64,000 bases of DNA from Streptomyces typhae (GCF_009755605.1 NZ_WPNZ01000011.1:1-64000); one strand, 5' to 3'; shown: positions 44,417-53,152, counted from the stretch's first letter. Translations and numbers: made by a program. The notes: a model not told the origin generated them from the sequence alone.

Positions 44417-46609
44417 TCAGGCGTCGCTGAACCGCTCGCCCCGCTCCGCCTTCCGCACGAGCAGCGCGGGCGGCGTGAACCGCTCGCCGTAGCGCTCGGC
44501 GAGCTCCCGCGCGCGGGCCACGAACGCGGGCAGACCGGCGCCGTCCCCGTAGCCGTTGATGTACTGGAGCACGCCGCCCGTCCAGCCCGGGAAGCCGATG
44601 CCGAAGACGGAGCCGATGTTGGCGTCGGCCACCGACGTCAGGACGCCTTCCTCGAGGAGGCGCACGGTGTCGAGCGCCTCGGAGAAGAGCATCCGCTCCT
44701 TCATGTCCTCGAAGGGGATGCTGTGCCCCTGCCGGGTGAAGTGCTCCCGCAGGCCCGGCCACAGGCCCGCCCGCCTGCCGTCATCGGCGTAGTCGTAGAA
44801 GCCCTTGCCGCCGCTGCGCCCGGTGCGGTCGAACTCGTCGACCAGGCGGTCGATGACGGACTCCGCGGGGTGCGTGACCCAGGTGCCGCCGGCCTCCTCG
44901 ACCGCCCGCCTGGACTCGTTGCGGATCTTGCGGGGCAGCGTGAGCGTCAGCTCGTCCATCAGGGACAGGACCTTCGCCGGATAGCCGGCCTGGGCCGCGG
45001 CCTGCTCGATCGACGCGGGCTCGATGCCCTCACCGACCATGGCCACGCCCTCGTTGATGAAGTGGCCGATGACGCGCGAGGTGAAGAAGCCTCGCGAGTC
45101 GTTGACGACGATGGGCGTCTTGTTGATCTGGCGTACGAGGTCGAAGGCGCGGGCGAGTGCCTCCTCGCCGGTGCGCTCGCCCTTGATGATCTCGACGAGC
45201 GGCATCTTGTCGACGGGCGAGAAGAAGTGCAGGCCGATGAAGTCGACGGGCCGGGCGACGCCTTCGGCGAGCTGGGAGATGGGCAGCGTCGAGGTGTTGG
45301 AGCACAGCAGCGCGTCCGGCGCGACGACGTCCTGGATCTCCTGGAACACCTTGTGCTTGAGCGCGGTGTCCTCGAAGACCGCCTCGATGACGGCGTCGCA
45401 GCCCGCGAGGTCCTGCGGGTCGGCGGTCGGCGTGATGCGGGCGAGCAGCGCGTCGGCCTTCTCCTGGGTGGTGCGGCCCCGGGAGACGGCCTTGGCGCAC
45501 AGCTTCTCCGAGTAGCCCTTGCCCTTGGCCGCGGCTTCGGCGGAGACGTCCTTGAGGACGACGTCGATGCCGGCGCGGGCGCAGGAGTAGGCGATGCCCG
45601 CGCCCATCATCCCGGCGCCGAGCACGGCGACCTTGCGGACGGTCCCCGGCTCCACGCCCTTGGGGCGGTTGGCGCCGGAGTTGACGGCCTGGAGGTCGAA
45701 GAAGAACGCCTGGATCATGTTCTTGGCGACCTGGCCCGTGACCAGCTCGGTGAAGTACCGGGCCTCGATGGTCAGGGCGGTCTCGAAGTCGACCTGGGAG
45801 CCCTCGACGGCGGCGGCGAGGATGTTGCGCGGCGCCGGGTAGGGGGCGCCCGCGAGCTGCTTCTTCAGGTTCGCGGGGAACGCGGGCAGGTTGGCGGCGA
45901 ACTTGGGGTTCGCCGGGGTACCGCCGGGGATGCGGTAGCCGGGCACGTCCCAGGGCTGCTGGGACTCGGGGTGGGCGTCGATGAAGGCGCGGGCCTTGCC
46001 CAGCATCTCCTCCGCGGTGGCCGCCACCTCGTGCACGAGGCCGTTCTCCAGGGCCCGCCGCGGGGAGTACTGGGTGCCCTGGAGCAGCACCTTCAGGAGG
46101 GCGTCGGCGATGCCCATGAGGCGTACGGTGCGGGTGACGCCGCCGCCCGCGGGCAGCAGGCCGAGGGTGACCTCGGGCAGGCCGATCTTCGATCCCGGCG
46201 CGTCGAGGGCGACCCGGTGGTGGCTGGCGAGCGCGATCTCGTAACCGCCGCCGAGCGCGGCGCCGTTGAGGGCGGCGACGACGGGCTTGCCCAGGGTTTC
46301 GATGCGGCGCAGCGAGTTCTTGATGGCGGTGCCCGCCTCGAAGGCCTGCCGGGCGTTCTCCGGGCCGACCTGGATCATTTCCTTGAGGTCGCCGCCCGCG
46401 AAGAAGGTCTTCTTGGCGGAGGTGTAGATGAAGCCGCGGATCGCGTCCTTGTCCGCCTGGACGGCGGCTTCGGCGCGGTCGGCGATCGCGGCGATGGAGT
46501 CCTTGAACGCCTGGTTCATGGTGTTCGCGGACTGGTTCGGGTCGTCCAGGACGAGGGTGACGACGCCGGTGTCGTCCTGTTCCCAGCGGATGGTGGTGCT
46601 CTTGGTCAT
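44417..46609 (-). CDS. fadB: Bifunctional enoyl-CoA hydratase / 3-hydroxyacyl-CoA dehydrogenase
   Basis: 730 residues from ATG 46609. The crotonase half (1-300) has FFAGGDLKEM, both catalytic glutamates (NGAALGGGYEIALA and IGLPEVTLGLLPAGGG) and the hydroxyacyl-CoA dehydrogenase half has the NAD motif VAVLGAGMMGAGIAYSCARAG near 327, catalytic His/Glu in GLHFFSPVDKMPLVEII near 450 and two C-terminal helical domains. It catalyses steps two and three of beta-oxidation and should form a trifunctional complex with the thiolase encoded upstream in the same operon. Confidence 0.95.
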   Translation of the reverse strand: MTKSTTIRWEQDDTGVVTLVLDDPNQSANTMNQAFKDSIAAIADRAEAAVQADKDAIRGFIYTSAKKTFFAGGDLKEMIQVGPENARQAFEAGTAIKNSLRRIETLGKPVVAALNGAALGGGYEIALASHHRVALDAPGSKIGLPEVTLGLLPAGGGVTRTVRLMGIADALLKVLLQGTQYSPRRALENGLVHEVAATAEEMLGKARAFIDAHPESQQPWDVPGYRIPGGTPANPKFAANLPAFPANLKKQLAGAPYPAPRNILAAAVEGSQVDFETALTIEARYFTELVTGQVAKNMIQAFFFDLQAVNSGANRPKGVEPGTVRKVAVLGAGMMGAGIAYSCARAGIDVVLKDVSAEAAAKGKGYSEKLCAKAVSRGRTTQEKADALLARITPTADPQDLAGCDAVIEAVFEDTALKHKVFQEIQDVVAPDALLCSNTSTLPISQLAEGVARPVDFIGLHFFSPVDKMPLVEIIKGERTGEEALARAFDLVRQINKTPIVVNDSRGFFTSRVIGHFINEGVAMVGEGIEPASIEQAAAQAGYPAKVLSLMDELTLTLPRKIRNESRRAVEEAGGTWVTHPAESVIDRLVDEFDRTGRSGGKGFYDYADDGRRAGLWPGLREHFTRQGHSIPFEDMKERMLFSEALDTVRLLEEGVLTSVADANIGSVFGIGFPGWTGGVLQYINGYGDGAGLPAFVARARELAERYGERFTPPALLVRKAERGERFSDA

Positions 46610-46866
46610 GTCGGTGTCTCCGTGAGGAAGCTGTGGCGGGCCGGGGGCCTTGGGGGGGGGGCGGAGCTGGGGTGGGTGGTTGCGGATCGTTGCCGACTGG
46701 CCGTCGGTGGGGGCTGGTCGCGCAGGTCCTCGCGCCCCTGAAGGCTGCGCTGCGCGCGCCTTCATAGGGGCGCGGCGGAGCCGCTGCCCCAGGGGCGCGG
46801 GGAACTGCGCGCGCAACCACAAGGCAGCCGCAGCAGGCAACGCACCCACCCCCGTACGGCGAAGCC
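46610..46866. repeat. Intergenic region with Streptomyces-type GGGGCGCGGGGAACTGCGCG repeat
   Basis: 257 bp between the thiolase and fadB genes. Positions about 46715-46825 form a nested inverted repeat (GCGCCCCTGAAGG ... CCTTCATAGGGGCGC ... AGGGGCGCGGGGAACTGCGCGC), a sequence type found widely between Streptomyces genes. It may weaken read-through or process the mRNA between the two genes. A run of nine G lies near 46650. No ORF seen. Confidence 0.7.
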
Positions 46867-48081
46867 CTAGAGCCGCTCCACGATCGTGGCGATGCCCATG
46901 CCCCCGCCCACGCACAGGGTGGCGAGCCCGTACCGGAGGTCGCGTCGCTCCAGTTCGTCGACGAGCGTGCCCAGGATCATCGCCCCGGTCGCGCCGAGGG
47001 GATGCCCCAGCGCGATCGCGCCGCCGTTGACGTTGACCTTGTCCAGGGACAGGCCCATGTCCTCGACGAAGCGCAGGACGACCGCCGCGAAGGCCTCGTT
47101 GATCTCGACCAGGTCGATGTCGTCGATGCCGAGGCCGGCCTTGGCGAGGGCCTTGCGGGTGGCGGGCGCGGGACCGGTGAGCATGATGAGCGGCTCGGAC
47201 CCGGAGACGGCCGCGGAGACGATGCGGGCGCGCGGGGTCAGGCCGTACCGCTCGCCGACCTCCTTGGAGCCGACGGCGACGAGCGCGGCGCCGTCGACGA
47301 TGCCGGAGGAGTTGCCCGCGTGGTGGACGTGGTCGATCTCCTCGATCCAGTGGTACTTCTGCAGCGCGACCGCGTCGAACCCGCCCAGGTCGCCGATGTC
47401 CTTGAAGGACGGCTTCAGCCTGGCGAGGGAGTCGGCGGTGGTGCCGGGGCGCAGGTGTTCGTCGTGGTCGAGGACGGTGAGGCCGCTGCGGTCCCTGACC
47501 GGGACGACGGACCGCTCGAAGCGGCCCTCCTTCCAGGCGGTGGCGGCCCGCTCCTGGGACAGGGCCGCGTACTCGTCGACGTCGCGCCTGCTGTAGCCCC
47601 CGATCGTGGCGATCAGGTCGGCGCCGATGCCCTGCGGTGCGAAGTTCGTGTCCCAGTTCGTCATCGGGTCGGCGAACCAGGCGCCGCCGTCGGAGGCCAT
47701 CGGCACCCGTGACATGGACTCGACGCCACCGGCGAGGACGAGGTCCTCCCAGCCCGAGCGGACCTTCATGGCGGCCATGTTGACCGCTTCGAGGCCCGAG
47801 GCACAGAAGCGGTTCTCCTGGACGCCCGCGACGGTGTCCGGCAGCCCGGCGGCGACGGCCGCGATGCGCGCGATGTCCGAGCCCTGGTCGCCCACGGGAC
47901 CGACCACACCGAGCACGATGTCGTCGACGGCGGCCGGGTCGAGGTCCGGGAAACGGGCCCTGATCTCGTGGATGAGACCGACGACGAGGTCGATCGGCTT
48001 GGTGCCGTGCAGGGCACCGTTCGCCTTGCCGCGTCCGCGCGGGGTGCGGATCGCGTCGTACACGTACGCTTCGGTGGTCAC
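46867..48081 (-). CDS. fadA: Acetyl-CoA C-acyltransferase (beta-ketothiolase)
   Basis: 404 residues. Thiolase active-site residues are all visible: nucleophile Cys93 in QENRFCASGLEAVNMA, the NEAFAAVVLRF block, the His of GGAIALGHPLGATGAMI and the second Cys in LCVGGGMG. It cleaves 3-ketoacyl-CoA in the last beta-oxidation step. It starts 51 bp after the acyl-CoA dehydrogenase stop and precedes the FadB-type gene, so the four genes are probably one operon. Confidence 0.95.
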   Translation of the reverse strand: MTTEAYVYDAIRTPRGRGKANGALHGTKPIDLVVGLIHEIRARFPDLDPAAVDDIVLGVVGPVGDQGSDIARIAAVAAGLPDTVAGVQENRFCASGLEAVNMAAMKVRSGWEDLVLAGGVESMSRVPMASDGGAWFADPMTNWDTNFAPQGIGADLIATIGGYSRRDVDEYAALSQERAATAWKEGRFERSVVPVRDRSGLTVLDHDEHLRPGTTADSLARLKPSFKDIGDLGGFDAVALQKYHWIEEIDHVHHAGNSSGIVDGAALVAVGSKEVGERYGLTPRARIVSAAVSGSEPLIMLTGPAPATRKALAKAGLGIDDIDLVEINEAFAAVVLRFVEDMGLSLDKVNVNGGAIALGHPLGATGAMILGTLVDELERRDLRYGLATLCVGGGMGIATIVERL

Positions 48082-48132
48082 GCCAGAGCCTTTCGGGAAT
48101 GAGGGAGGGGTCGGGGTCGCAGGGGCGGGAGG

Positions 48133-49275
48133 TCAGCCGAGGAGGGAACGGCCGATGATCTCCTTCATGATCTCGGTGGTGCCGCCGTAGATGGTCTGGA
48201 TACGGCCGTCGGTGAAGGCCTTGGCCACGCGGTACTCGCTCATGTAGCCGTAGCCGCCGTGCAGTTGCAGACAGCGGTCCGCGACGCGCTTCTGCAGTTC
48301 GGTGGCCCACCACTTGGCCATGGAGGCGTGCACCGCGTCGAGTTCCCCGTCGGAGTGGTCGGCTATGCACCGGTCGAGGAACGACCTGGTGACCGCGCAC
48401 TCGGTGGCCATCTCCGCGATCTCGAAGCGGATGTGCTGGAGCTTGGCCAGGGGGCGTCCGAAGGCCTCGCGCTCCTTGACGTACGCCGTGGTGATCTCCA
48501 GGAGGTGCTCGGCGGCGGCGATCCCGGCGACGGCGATGCCCATGCGCTCCTGCGCGAGGTTCGTCATCAGGTGCACGAAGGCGCCGTTGAGCTCGCCGAG
48601 CAGGTTCTCCTTCGGCACGCGTACGTCGTTGAAGAACAGCTCGGCGGTGTCCTGGGCCTTCTGGCCGATCTTGTCGAGGTTGCGGCCCCGCTCGAAACCG
48701 GGCGCGCCGCGCTCGACGACGAGCAGCGACAGGCCGTGCGCGCCCCCTTCGGGTGTGGTCCGGGCGACCACGACCACGAGGTCGGCGAGGATGCCGTTGG
48801 AGATGAACGTCTTGGAGCCGTTGAGGAGCCAGTGGTCGCCCCGGTCGGTAGCCGTGGTGCGGATGCCCTGGAGGTCGGAGCCCGCGCCCGGTTCGGTCAT
48901 GGCGATGGCCGTGATGGTCCCGCCGGTGCAGAAGCCGGGCAGCCAGCGGCGCTTCTGCTCGTCGGTGGCGAGGCCCGTCAGATAGGGGCCGACGATGTCG
49001 TTGTGCAGGCCGACGGCCAGGCCCGCGGCGCCCGCACGCGTGAACTCCTCGGCGAGGACGGCGGCGTAGCGGAAGTCGTCGTTGCCGCCGCCCCCGTACT
49101 CCTCGGGCACGGCGAGGCCGAGGAGCCCTTGCCGGCCCGCCGCGAGCCAGGCCTCGCGGGAGACGACGCCGTCCTTCTCCCACTGCTCGTAGTGCGGCGC
49201 CACCTCCTTGGCGAGGAAGGTGCGGACGGTCTCCCGGAAGGCGTCGTGCTCGGGGGTGAAGATCTGTCGTTCCAT
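48133..49275 (-). CDS. Acyl-CoA dehydrogenase, long-chain type
   Basis: 380 residues. FAD/substrate motifs: ITAIAMTEPGAGSDLQGIRTTA near 122, WLLNGSKTFISNG near 149, and the C-terminal LHGGYGYMSEYRVAKAFTDGRIQTIYGGTTEIMKEIIGRSL. The usual YEGT catalytic Glu is Gly (IYGGTTEI), as in long-chain ACADs, where the base is a Glu on helix G; Glu260 in AAEHLLEITTAYVKEREAFG is the candidate. It introduces the C2-C3 double bond and passes electrons to ETF. Confidence 0.93.
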   Translation of the reverse strand: MERQIFTPEHDAFRETVRTFLAKEVAPHYEQWEKDGVVSREAWLAAGRQGLLGLAVPEEYGGGGNDDFRYAAVLAEEFTRAGAAGLAVGLHNDIVGPYLTGLATDEQKRRWLPGFCTGGTITAIAMTEPGAGSDLQGIRTTATDRGDHWLLNGSKTFISNGILADLVVVVARTTPEGGAHGLSLLVVERGAPGFERGRNLDKIGQKAQDTAELFFNDVRVPKENLLGELNGAFVHLMTNLAQERMGIAVAGIAAAEHLLEITTAYVKEREAFGRPLAKLQHIRFEIAEMATECAVTRSFLDRCIADHSDGELDAVHASMAKWWATELQKRVADRCLQLHGGYGYMSEYRVAKAFTDGRIQTIYGGTTEIMKEIIGRSLLG

Positions 49276-49371
49276 GTGTGGCCTCCTCGGGCCTGGAGCC
49301 GGCCCTCGACGGTTTCTGCGGGCTCGGCCGGCTCGGGTCCGACCGGGGCGTCGTTCGGCATCGTGCCTCCC

Positions 49372-50628
49372 TCAGGGGCCTTCCTGGGAAGGGGCCCGGG
49401 AGGGAGTCGCTTCCCCGGGAGCGGGGGCAGGAGCGGGGGCGGAAGCGGGAGCAGGAGCGGGGGCGGAAGCGGGGGCAGGAGCGGGGCCCGGGGCCGGGGC
49501 GGTGGCGGCCAGGTCCGGCACGTCCCAGTCGCGGGCCACCTCCGCCGTGTCGGCGCCGGGCCGCGCGGGACCGCCGCGGACGGCGGTGGGTGTCGCGGAG
49601 AAGCGGGGGGCGGGCGCGGGCTGGGTGATGCCGCCGTGGTCGGTGAACGTGCCGCGGGCGGCGAGGTGCGGGTGGTCCGGGGCCTCGCGCAGCGACAGGA
49701 CCGGCGCCACGCACGCGTCGGTGCCCTCGAAGAGCGCCGTCCACTCCGCCCGCGTCCGGGTGCGGAAACGCGCGGCCACGGCCTCGCGCAACTCGCCCCA
49801 GCGGGCGATGTCGCCGCGTGCGGGCGCGAGGTCGCGCAGGCCGATCAGCTCGGTGAACTCGTCGTAGAACCGCTGCTCCAGGGCGCCGACGGCCATGTGG
49901 GCGCCGTCCGCGGTCTCATAGGTGCCGTAGAACGGGCAGCCGCCGTCCAGGAGGTTGGCCCCCCTGCGGTCCTGCCAGCCGCCCGCCGCCACCATGCCGT
50001 GGATCATCGACGCCAGATGCGCGGCGCCGTCCACGATCGCGGCGTCCACGACCTGGCCGGTGCCGGTGGCGCGCGCGTGGTGCAGGGCGGCGAGGACGCC
50101 GACGACCAGGTACAGCGAGCCGCCCGCGTAGTCGCCGACGAGGTTCGCCGGGACGGCGGGCGGCTCCCCGGGGTTGCCGATCATGCCGAGTGTGCCGGTG
50201 AGGGCGATGTAGGAGATGTCGTGTCCTGCGCGTGCGGCGAGCGGCCCCTCCTGTCCCCAGCCGGTCATGCGGCCGTAGACGAGCGCGGGATTGCGGGCGT
50301 GGCAGGCCTCGGGGCCGACACCGAGCCGCTCGGCGACCCCGGGGCGGTAGCCCTCGACCAGCACGTCCGCGCGGGCGGCCAGGTCCAGGACGCGCTCCGC
50401 GCCGCCGGGGGCCTTCATGTCGACGACGACGCTGCGCTTGTTGCGGTTGGTGACGTCGTAGGCGGGATCGATCGCGAGCCCCGGGCCGCCGGGGCGGTCC
50501 ACGCGCACGACGTCGGCGCCGAGGTCGGCGAGCAGCATCGCGGCGAAGGGGCCGGGCCCGATGCCCGCGAGCTCCACCACGCGCACACCCGTCAGCGGAC
50601 CGTGAACGCCTCTGTCCGGCACTGCCAT
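49372..50628 (-). CDS. CaiB/BaiF family CoA transferase or alpha-methylacyl-CoA racemase
   Basis: 418 residues from ATG 50628 behind GGGGG. Family III CoA-transferase motifs are GVRVVELAGIGPGPFAAMLLADLGADVVRVDRP near 15, RNKRSVVVDMK near 62, and the catalytic Asp in NLVGDYAGGSLYLVVGVLAALHHA near 165. HDISYIALTG and YGTYETADGAHMAVGALE are closest to alpha-methylacyl-CoA racemases, which prepare methyl-branched acyl-CoAs for beta-oxidation. That fits the downstream dehydrogenase gene. The C-terminal ~45 residues are a low-complexity Pro/Ala tail made by hexamer repeats. Confidence 0.87.
   Translation of the reverse strand: MAVPDRGVHGPLTGVRVVELAGIGPGPFAAMLLADLGADVVRVDRPGGPGLAIDPAYDVTNRNKRSVVVDMKAPGGAERVLDLAARADVLVEGYRPGVAERLGVGPEACHARNPALVYGRMTGWGQEGPLAARAGHDISYIALTGTLGMIGNPGEPPAVPANLVGDYAGGSLYLVVGVLAALHHARATGTGQVVDAAIVDGAAHLASMIHGMVAAGGWQDRRGANLLDGGCPFYGTYETADGAHMAVGALEQRFYDEFTELIGLRDLAPARGDIARWGELREAVAARFRTRTRAEWTALFEGTDACVAPVLSLREAPDHPHLAARGTFTDHGGITQPAPAPRFSATPTAVRGGPARPGADTAEVARDWDVPDLAATAPAPGPAPAPASAPAPAPASAPAPAPAPGEATPSRAPSQEGP
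49411..49500. repeat. Hexamer-rich low-complexity tail of the CaiB gene
   Basis: GGAGCGGGGGCA/GGAAGCGGGGGC-type units repeat in frame and encode PAPAPASAPAPAP. Length is probably variable among strains. Confidence 0.8.
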
Positions 50629-50858
50629 TGAGCCCCCAGCGCTGTGACACAACCGATGTAACACCAGTGATGCTAAGAACGTGTTCCACTCCGCACAAGC
50701 CCCTGGCGAGCAAGCGCTTAGCCCGTGGGAGTGGCGCCGGTCACGCGGGGGCTCCACGGGAGCGGAGCGCGGGCGCTCCGCCCGCCCCGCGCGAGCGCCG
50801 TCGTGCCACGCCCCGCTCCCGTCACGCTAGCCTCGGCCACCGGCAACGGCGCGGGACA
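50629..50858. promoter_or_regulatory. Divergent promoter region, fatty-acid operon and enoyl-reductase-like gene
   Basis: 230 bp. Near the minus-strand start is a pair of direct elements GTGACAC (50644-) and GTAACAC, with GAACGTGTTC just beyond, all candidate operator pieces. The right half is G/C-rich with no clear signal. Confidence 0.35.
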
Positions 50859-50902
50859 CACGGCTGAGCCACGGCTGAGACACGGCTGAGCCACGGCCGA
50901 GC
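50859..50902. repeat. Four 11 bp tandem repeats upstream of the saccharopine-dehydrogenase-like gene
   Basis: CACGGCTGAGC-type units at 50859, 50870, 50881 and 50892, three of them identical at the first ten bases, ending 17 bp before the ATG. The period is about one helical turn, so bound proteins would all face one side. Confidence 0.85.
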
Positions 50903-50919
50903 AACGACGGAGAGGTGCC

Positions 50920-52107
50920 ATGAGCAGTCAAGACCAGGACCGTCCGTACGACATCGTGCTCTTCGGAGCGACGAGTTTCGTGGGGGCGTTGACCGCCGCC
51001 TATCTCTGCGAGCACGCACCCGACACGCTCCGCTGGGCGATCGCGGGGCGCGACGCGGACAAGCTCCGACGGCTGCGCGAGCGCCTCGCGGAGGACCGTC
51101 CGGGGTGTGCCGAACTGCCCGTGGTGCAGGCGGACGCGGCCGATCCCGCGTCGCTGCGCGAACTGGCCGCCGGCACCCGTGTGATGGCGAGCACCGTCGG
51201 CCCGTACCTGACCCACGGGCGGGATCTGGTGGCCGCGTGCGCGGAGGCAGGCACCGACTACGCGGACCTGACCGGCGAGCCGGAGTTCGTGGACCTGATG
51301 TACGTGCAGCACGACGCCCGCGCGCGGGAGACCGGCGCGCGCCTGGTGCACGCATGTGGCTTCGACTCGGTTCCGCACGACCTGGGCGCGTACTTCACGG
51401 TGCGGCAGCTGCCGCAGGACGTGCCGCTGCGCGTCGACGGTTTCGTCAGCGTCAAGGCCCGGTTCTCCGGCGGCACGTTCGCCTCCGCGCTCCAGCAGTT
51501 CGCCCGCGGGCCGCAGATGTTCGCCGCCGCCCGCGAACGGAGCCGGTGCGAGCCCCGGCTCGTGGACCGCAAGGCGTACGCCCCGCCGAGCGCCCCGCGC
51601 TACGCCGGGGAGGTCGGCGCCTGGGCGCTGCCGCTGCCGACCATCGACCCGCAGATCGTGCAGCGTTCGGCGCGGGCGCTGCCCCGGTACGGGCCCGACT
51701 TCCGCTACCGCCACTACGCCGCCGTACAGACGCTGCCCGTCGCGCTCGGCGGCGTCGCGGGCGTGACCGCCCTGTTCGCCGCGGCCCAAATCCCGCCGGT
51801 GCGCCGCCGTCTGTCGGGCCTGCTCAAGCCCGGCGCGGGACCCGACGCGGCGCGGCGGGCCGCCAGCCGGTTCTCGGTGCGGTTCGTCGGGGAGGGCGGC
51901 GGCCGCCGGGTCTACACCGAGGTGTGGGGCGGCGACCCCGGGTACGACGAGACCGCGAAGATCCTGGCGGAGGCCGCCATGTCCCTGGCCCTGGACGACC
52001 TGCCCGCGGTGGCGGGTCAGGTGACCCCGGTGGTGGCGATGGGCGACGCGCTGACCGCGCGGCTGATGGACGCGGGGATGGGGTTCCGGGTGGCGGCGGT
52101 GCGCTGA
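50920..52107 (+). CDS. Saccharopine-dehydrogenase-like / trans-acting enoyl reductase family protein
   Basis: 395 residues from ATG 50920 behind GGAGAGG. The N-terminal Rossmann fold starts DIVLFGATSFVGALTAAYL and continues WAIAGRDADKLRRL, ASTVGPYLTHGRDLVAACAEAGTDYADLTGEPEFV, then HACGFDSVPHDLGAY, the typical pattern of the mycobacterial Rv2449c/Rv2953 group. Rv2953 reduces an enoyl intermediate in phthiocerol/phenolphthiocerol lipid synthesis. Here the substrate is unknown; neighbours suggest lipid metabolism. A hydrophobic segment near 280 suggests membrane contact. Confidence 0.82.
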   Translation: MSSQDQDRPYDIVLFGATSFVGALTAAYLCEHAPDTLRWAIAGRDADKLRRLRERLAEDRPGCAELPVVQADAADPASLRELAAGTRVMASTVGPYLTHGRDLVAACAEAGTDYADLTGEPEFVDLMYVQHDARARETGARLVHACGFDSVPHDLGAYFTVRQLPQDVPLRVDGFVSVKARFSGGTFASALQQFARGPQMFAAARERSRCEPRLVDRKAYAPPSAPRYAGEVGAWALPLPTIDPQIVQRSARALPRYGPDFRYRHYAAVQTLPVALGGVAGVTALFAAAQIPPVRRRLSGLLKPGAGPDAARRAASRFSVRFVGEGGGRRVYTEVWGGDPGYDETAKILAEAAMSLALDDLPAVAGQVTPVVAMGDALTARLMDAGMGFRVAAVR

Positions 52108-52134
52108 CCGCCCTCGGGCGGCGGAGGTACTGCG

Positions 52135-52197
52135 GGTGCCCGGGTCACGGACGCGGGTGCCCGGGGCACGGACGCGGGTGTCGGGGGCACGGACGCG
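52135..52197. repeat. Three 21 bp tandem repeats
   Basis: Units GGTGCCCGGGGCACGGACGCG-like (given in parts: GGTGCCCGGG + GCACGGACGCG) at 52135, 52156 and 52177, starting 28 bp after the preceding stop, with a decayed fourth copy. Each contains a CCCGGG palindrome core in the first two units. Confidence 0.85.
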
Positions 52198-52241
52198 GGT
52201 GTCGGGGCCGCGCCGTGCCCTGGTGCCGCGTTCCGGGGACG

Positions 52242-52463
52242 TCAGGTGGTGGTGGCCTCCCGCGGCGTCCTCAGGCGGTGGTGGCCCTCGCGGCGCCCTC
52301 GGGCGGCGGTGACCTACCGCGGCGCCCTCAGACGGTGGTTGCCCTCGCGGCGCCCTCGGACGGCGGTGACCTACCGCGGCGCCCTCAGACGGTGGTGGCC
52401 CTCGCGACGCCCTCGGACGGCGGTGACCTACCGCGGCGTCCTCAGGCGGTGGTGGCCTCCCGC
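52242..52463. repeat. 57 bp minisatellite overlapping the 3' end of the endonuclease V gene
   Basis: The sequence CGCGGCGYCCTCAG recurs at exact 57 bp spacing: 52261, 52318, 52375 and 52432. Each 57 bp unit is itself two related halves of 29 and 28 bp. The last copy runs into the coding end (and stop, 52442-52444) of the minus-strand endonuclease V gene, and a copy of that coding end (TCAGGTGGTGGTGGCCTCCCGC) lies at the far end, 52242-52263. The gap 52108-52441 holds no gene. Confidence 0.92.
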
Positions 52464-53152
52464 AGCGCCGCCCGGCACAGCGCGTCGGCCCTGCGGGTGG
52501 TCTCCGGCAGGCGGTAGCGCGGGGTGAGGTGCAGGGTGTGGGCGCGGGCGGCGGCGAGGGTCACGCGGTGGCCCACGGAGACGAACACCGGCTTGACGCC
52601 CGCGCGGGTGCGCAGCGCGCTGCCGACCTCCTCCGCGCCGTCGAGCAGCGGCGTCGCGCTGCCGCGCGCGTCGCCCGGCGCCTCGTGGGAGAACGTGAAC
52701 GGGTTCTTGGCGACCCCGATCGTGGGCAGCCCGGTGAGCACGCCGAGGTGGCTGGCGAGACCGAACCGGCGCGGATGCGCGACGCCGTAGCCGTCGCACA
52801 CGACGAGCCCCGGATCGGTGTCGAGCGCGCCCAGGGCGGCGAGGACCGCGGGCACCTCGCGGAACGCCAACAGGCCCGGCACGTAGGGGAAGGCGACCCG
52901 GCCGACCGCGGTGGCCTCCTCGACGACGTCCAGGCTCGCGGCGTCGAGGACGACGACCGCCGCGGCGACCACGTCGCGCTCGTCGTCGTACGCCACGTCC
53001 ACACCCGCCACCCGGCCGCCGCCCGGCGCGGGCCCCGCCTCGTCGAGCACGACCCGCGCCCGCAGGGAGTCCTGGACGGCACGGGCCGCCGCCACGTCGG
53101 CGGGCCAGTCGGGGGGCAGGGGCGGGATCGCCGCGGCGGTGGACGTGTTCAT
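52442..53152 (-). CDS. nfi: Endonuclease V (deoxyinosine 3' endonuclease)
   Basis: 236 residues. Catalytic metal residues of EndoV are all present: Asp in RVAGVDVAYDD, Glu in YVPGLLAFREVPAVL, Asp in LVVCDGYGVAHPRRFGLASHLG and the His of VSVGHRVTLA; TIGVAKNPF and the wedge region PYVPG are also typical. It cuts near deoxyinosine formed by adenine deamination. The last residues (REATTA) are encoded by the end of a 57 bp minisatellite. It is divergent from the YCII gene with 33 bp between starts. Confidence 0.93.
   Translation of the reverse strand: MNTSTAAAIPPLPPDWPADVAAARAVQDSLRARVVLDEAGPAPGGGRVAGVDVAYDDERDVVAAAVVVLDAASLDVVEEATAVGRVAFPYVPGLLAFREVPAVLAALGALDTDPGLVVCDGYGVAHPRRFGLASHLGVLTGLPTIGVAKNPFTFSHEAPGDARGSATPLLDGAEEVGSALRTRAGVKPVFVSVGHRVTLAAARAHTLHLTPRYRLPETTRRADALCRAALREATTA

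Noticed and set aside
46715..46830. Insertion element between thiolase and fadB
   Set aside because: The inverted blocks match the common short Streptomyces intergenic repeat, have no ORF and no target-site duplication was seen.
44417..49744. One minus-strand frame stays open for 5.3 kb, as if encoding a 1775-residue protein
   Set aside because: The frame passes through real genes that are read in other frames; only the 44417-46609 part has family motifs. High GC makes stops rare.
52261..52431. Array resembling a CRISPR
   Set aside because: The 57 bp units are contiguous, with no unique spacers, and derive from a gene end; there are no cas genes.
51105..52517. Plus-strand ORF with 19-residue repeats (GGDLPRRPQTVVALAAPSD type)
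   Set aside because: It is an out-of-frame reading of the enoyl-reductase-like gene and the 57 bp array; no start site or coding bias supports it.
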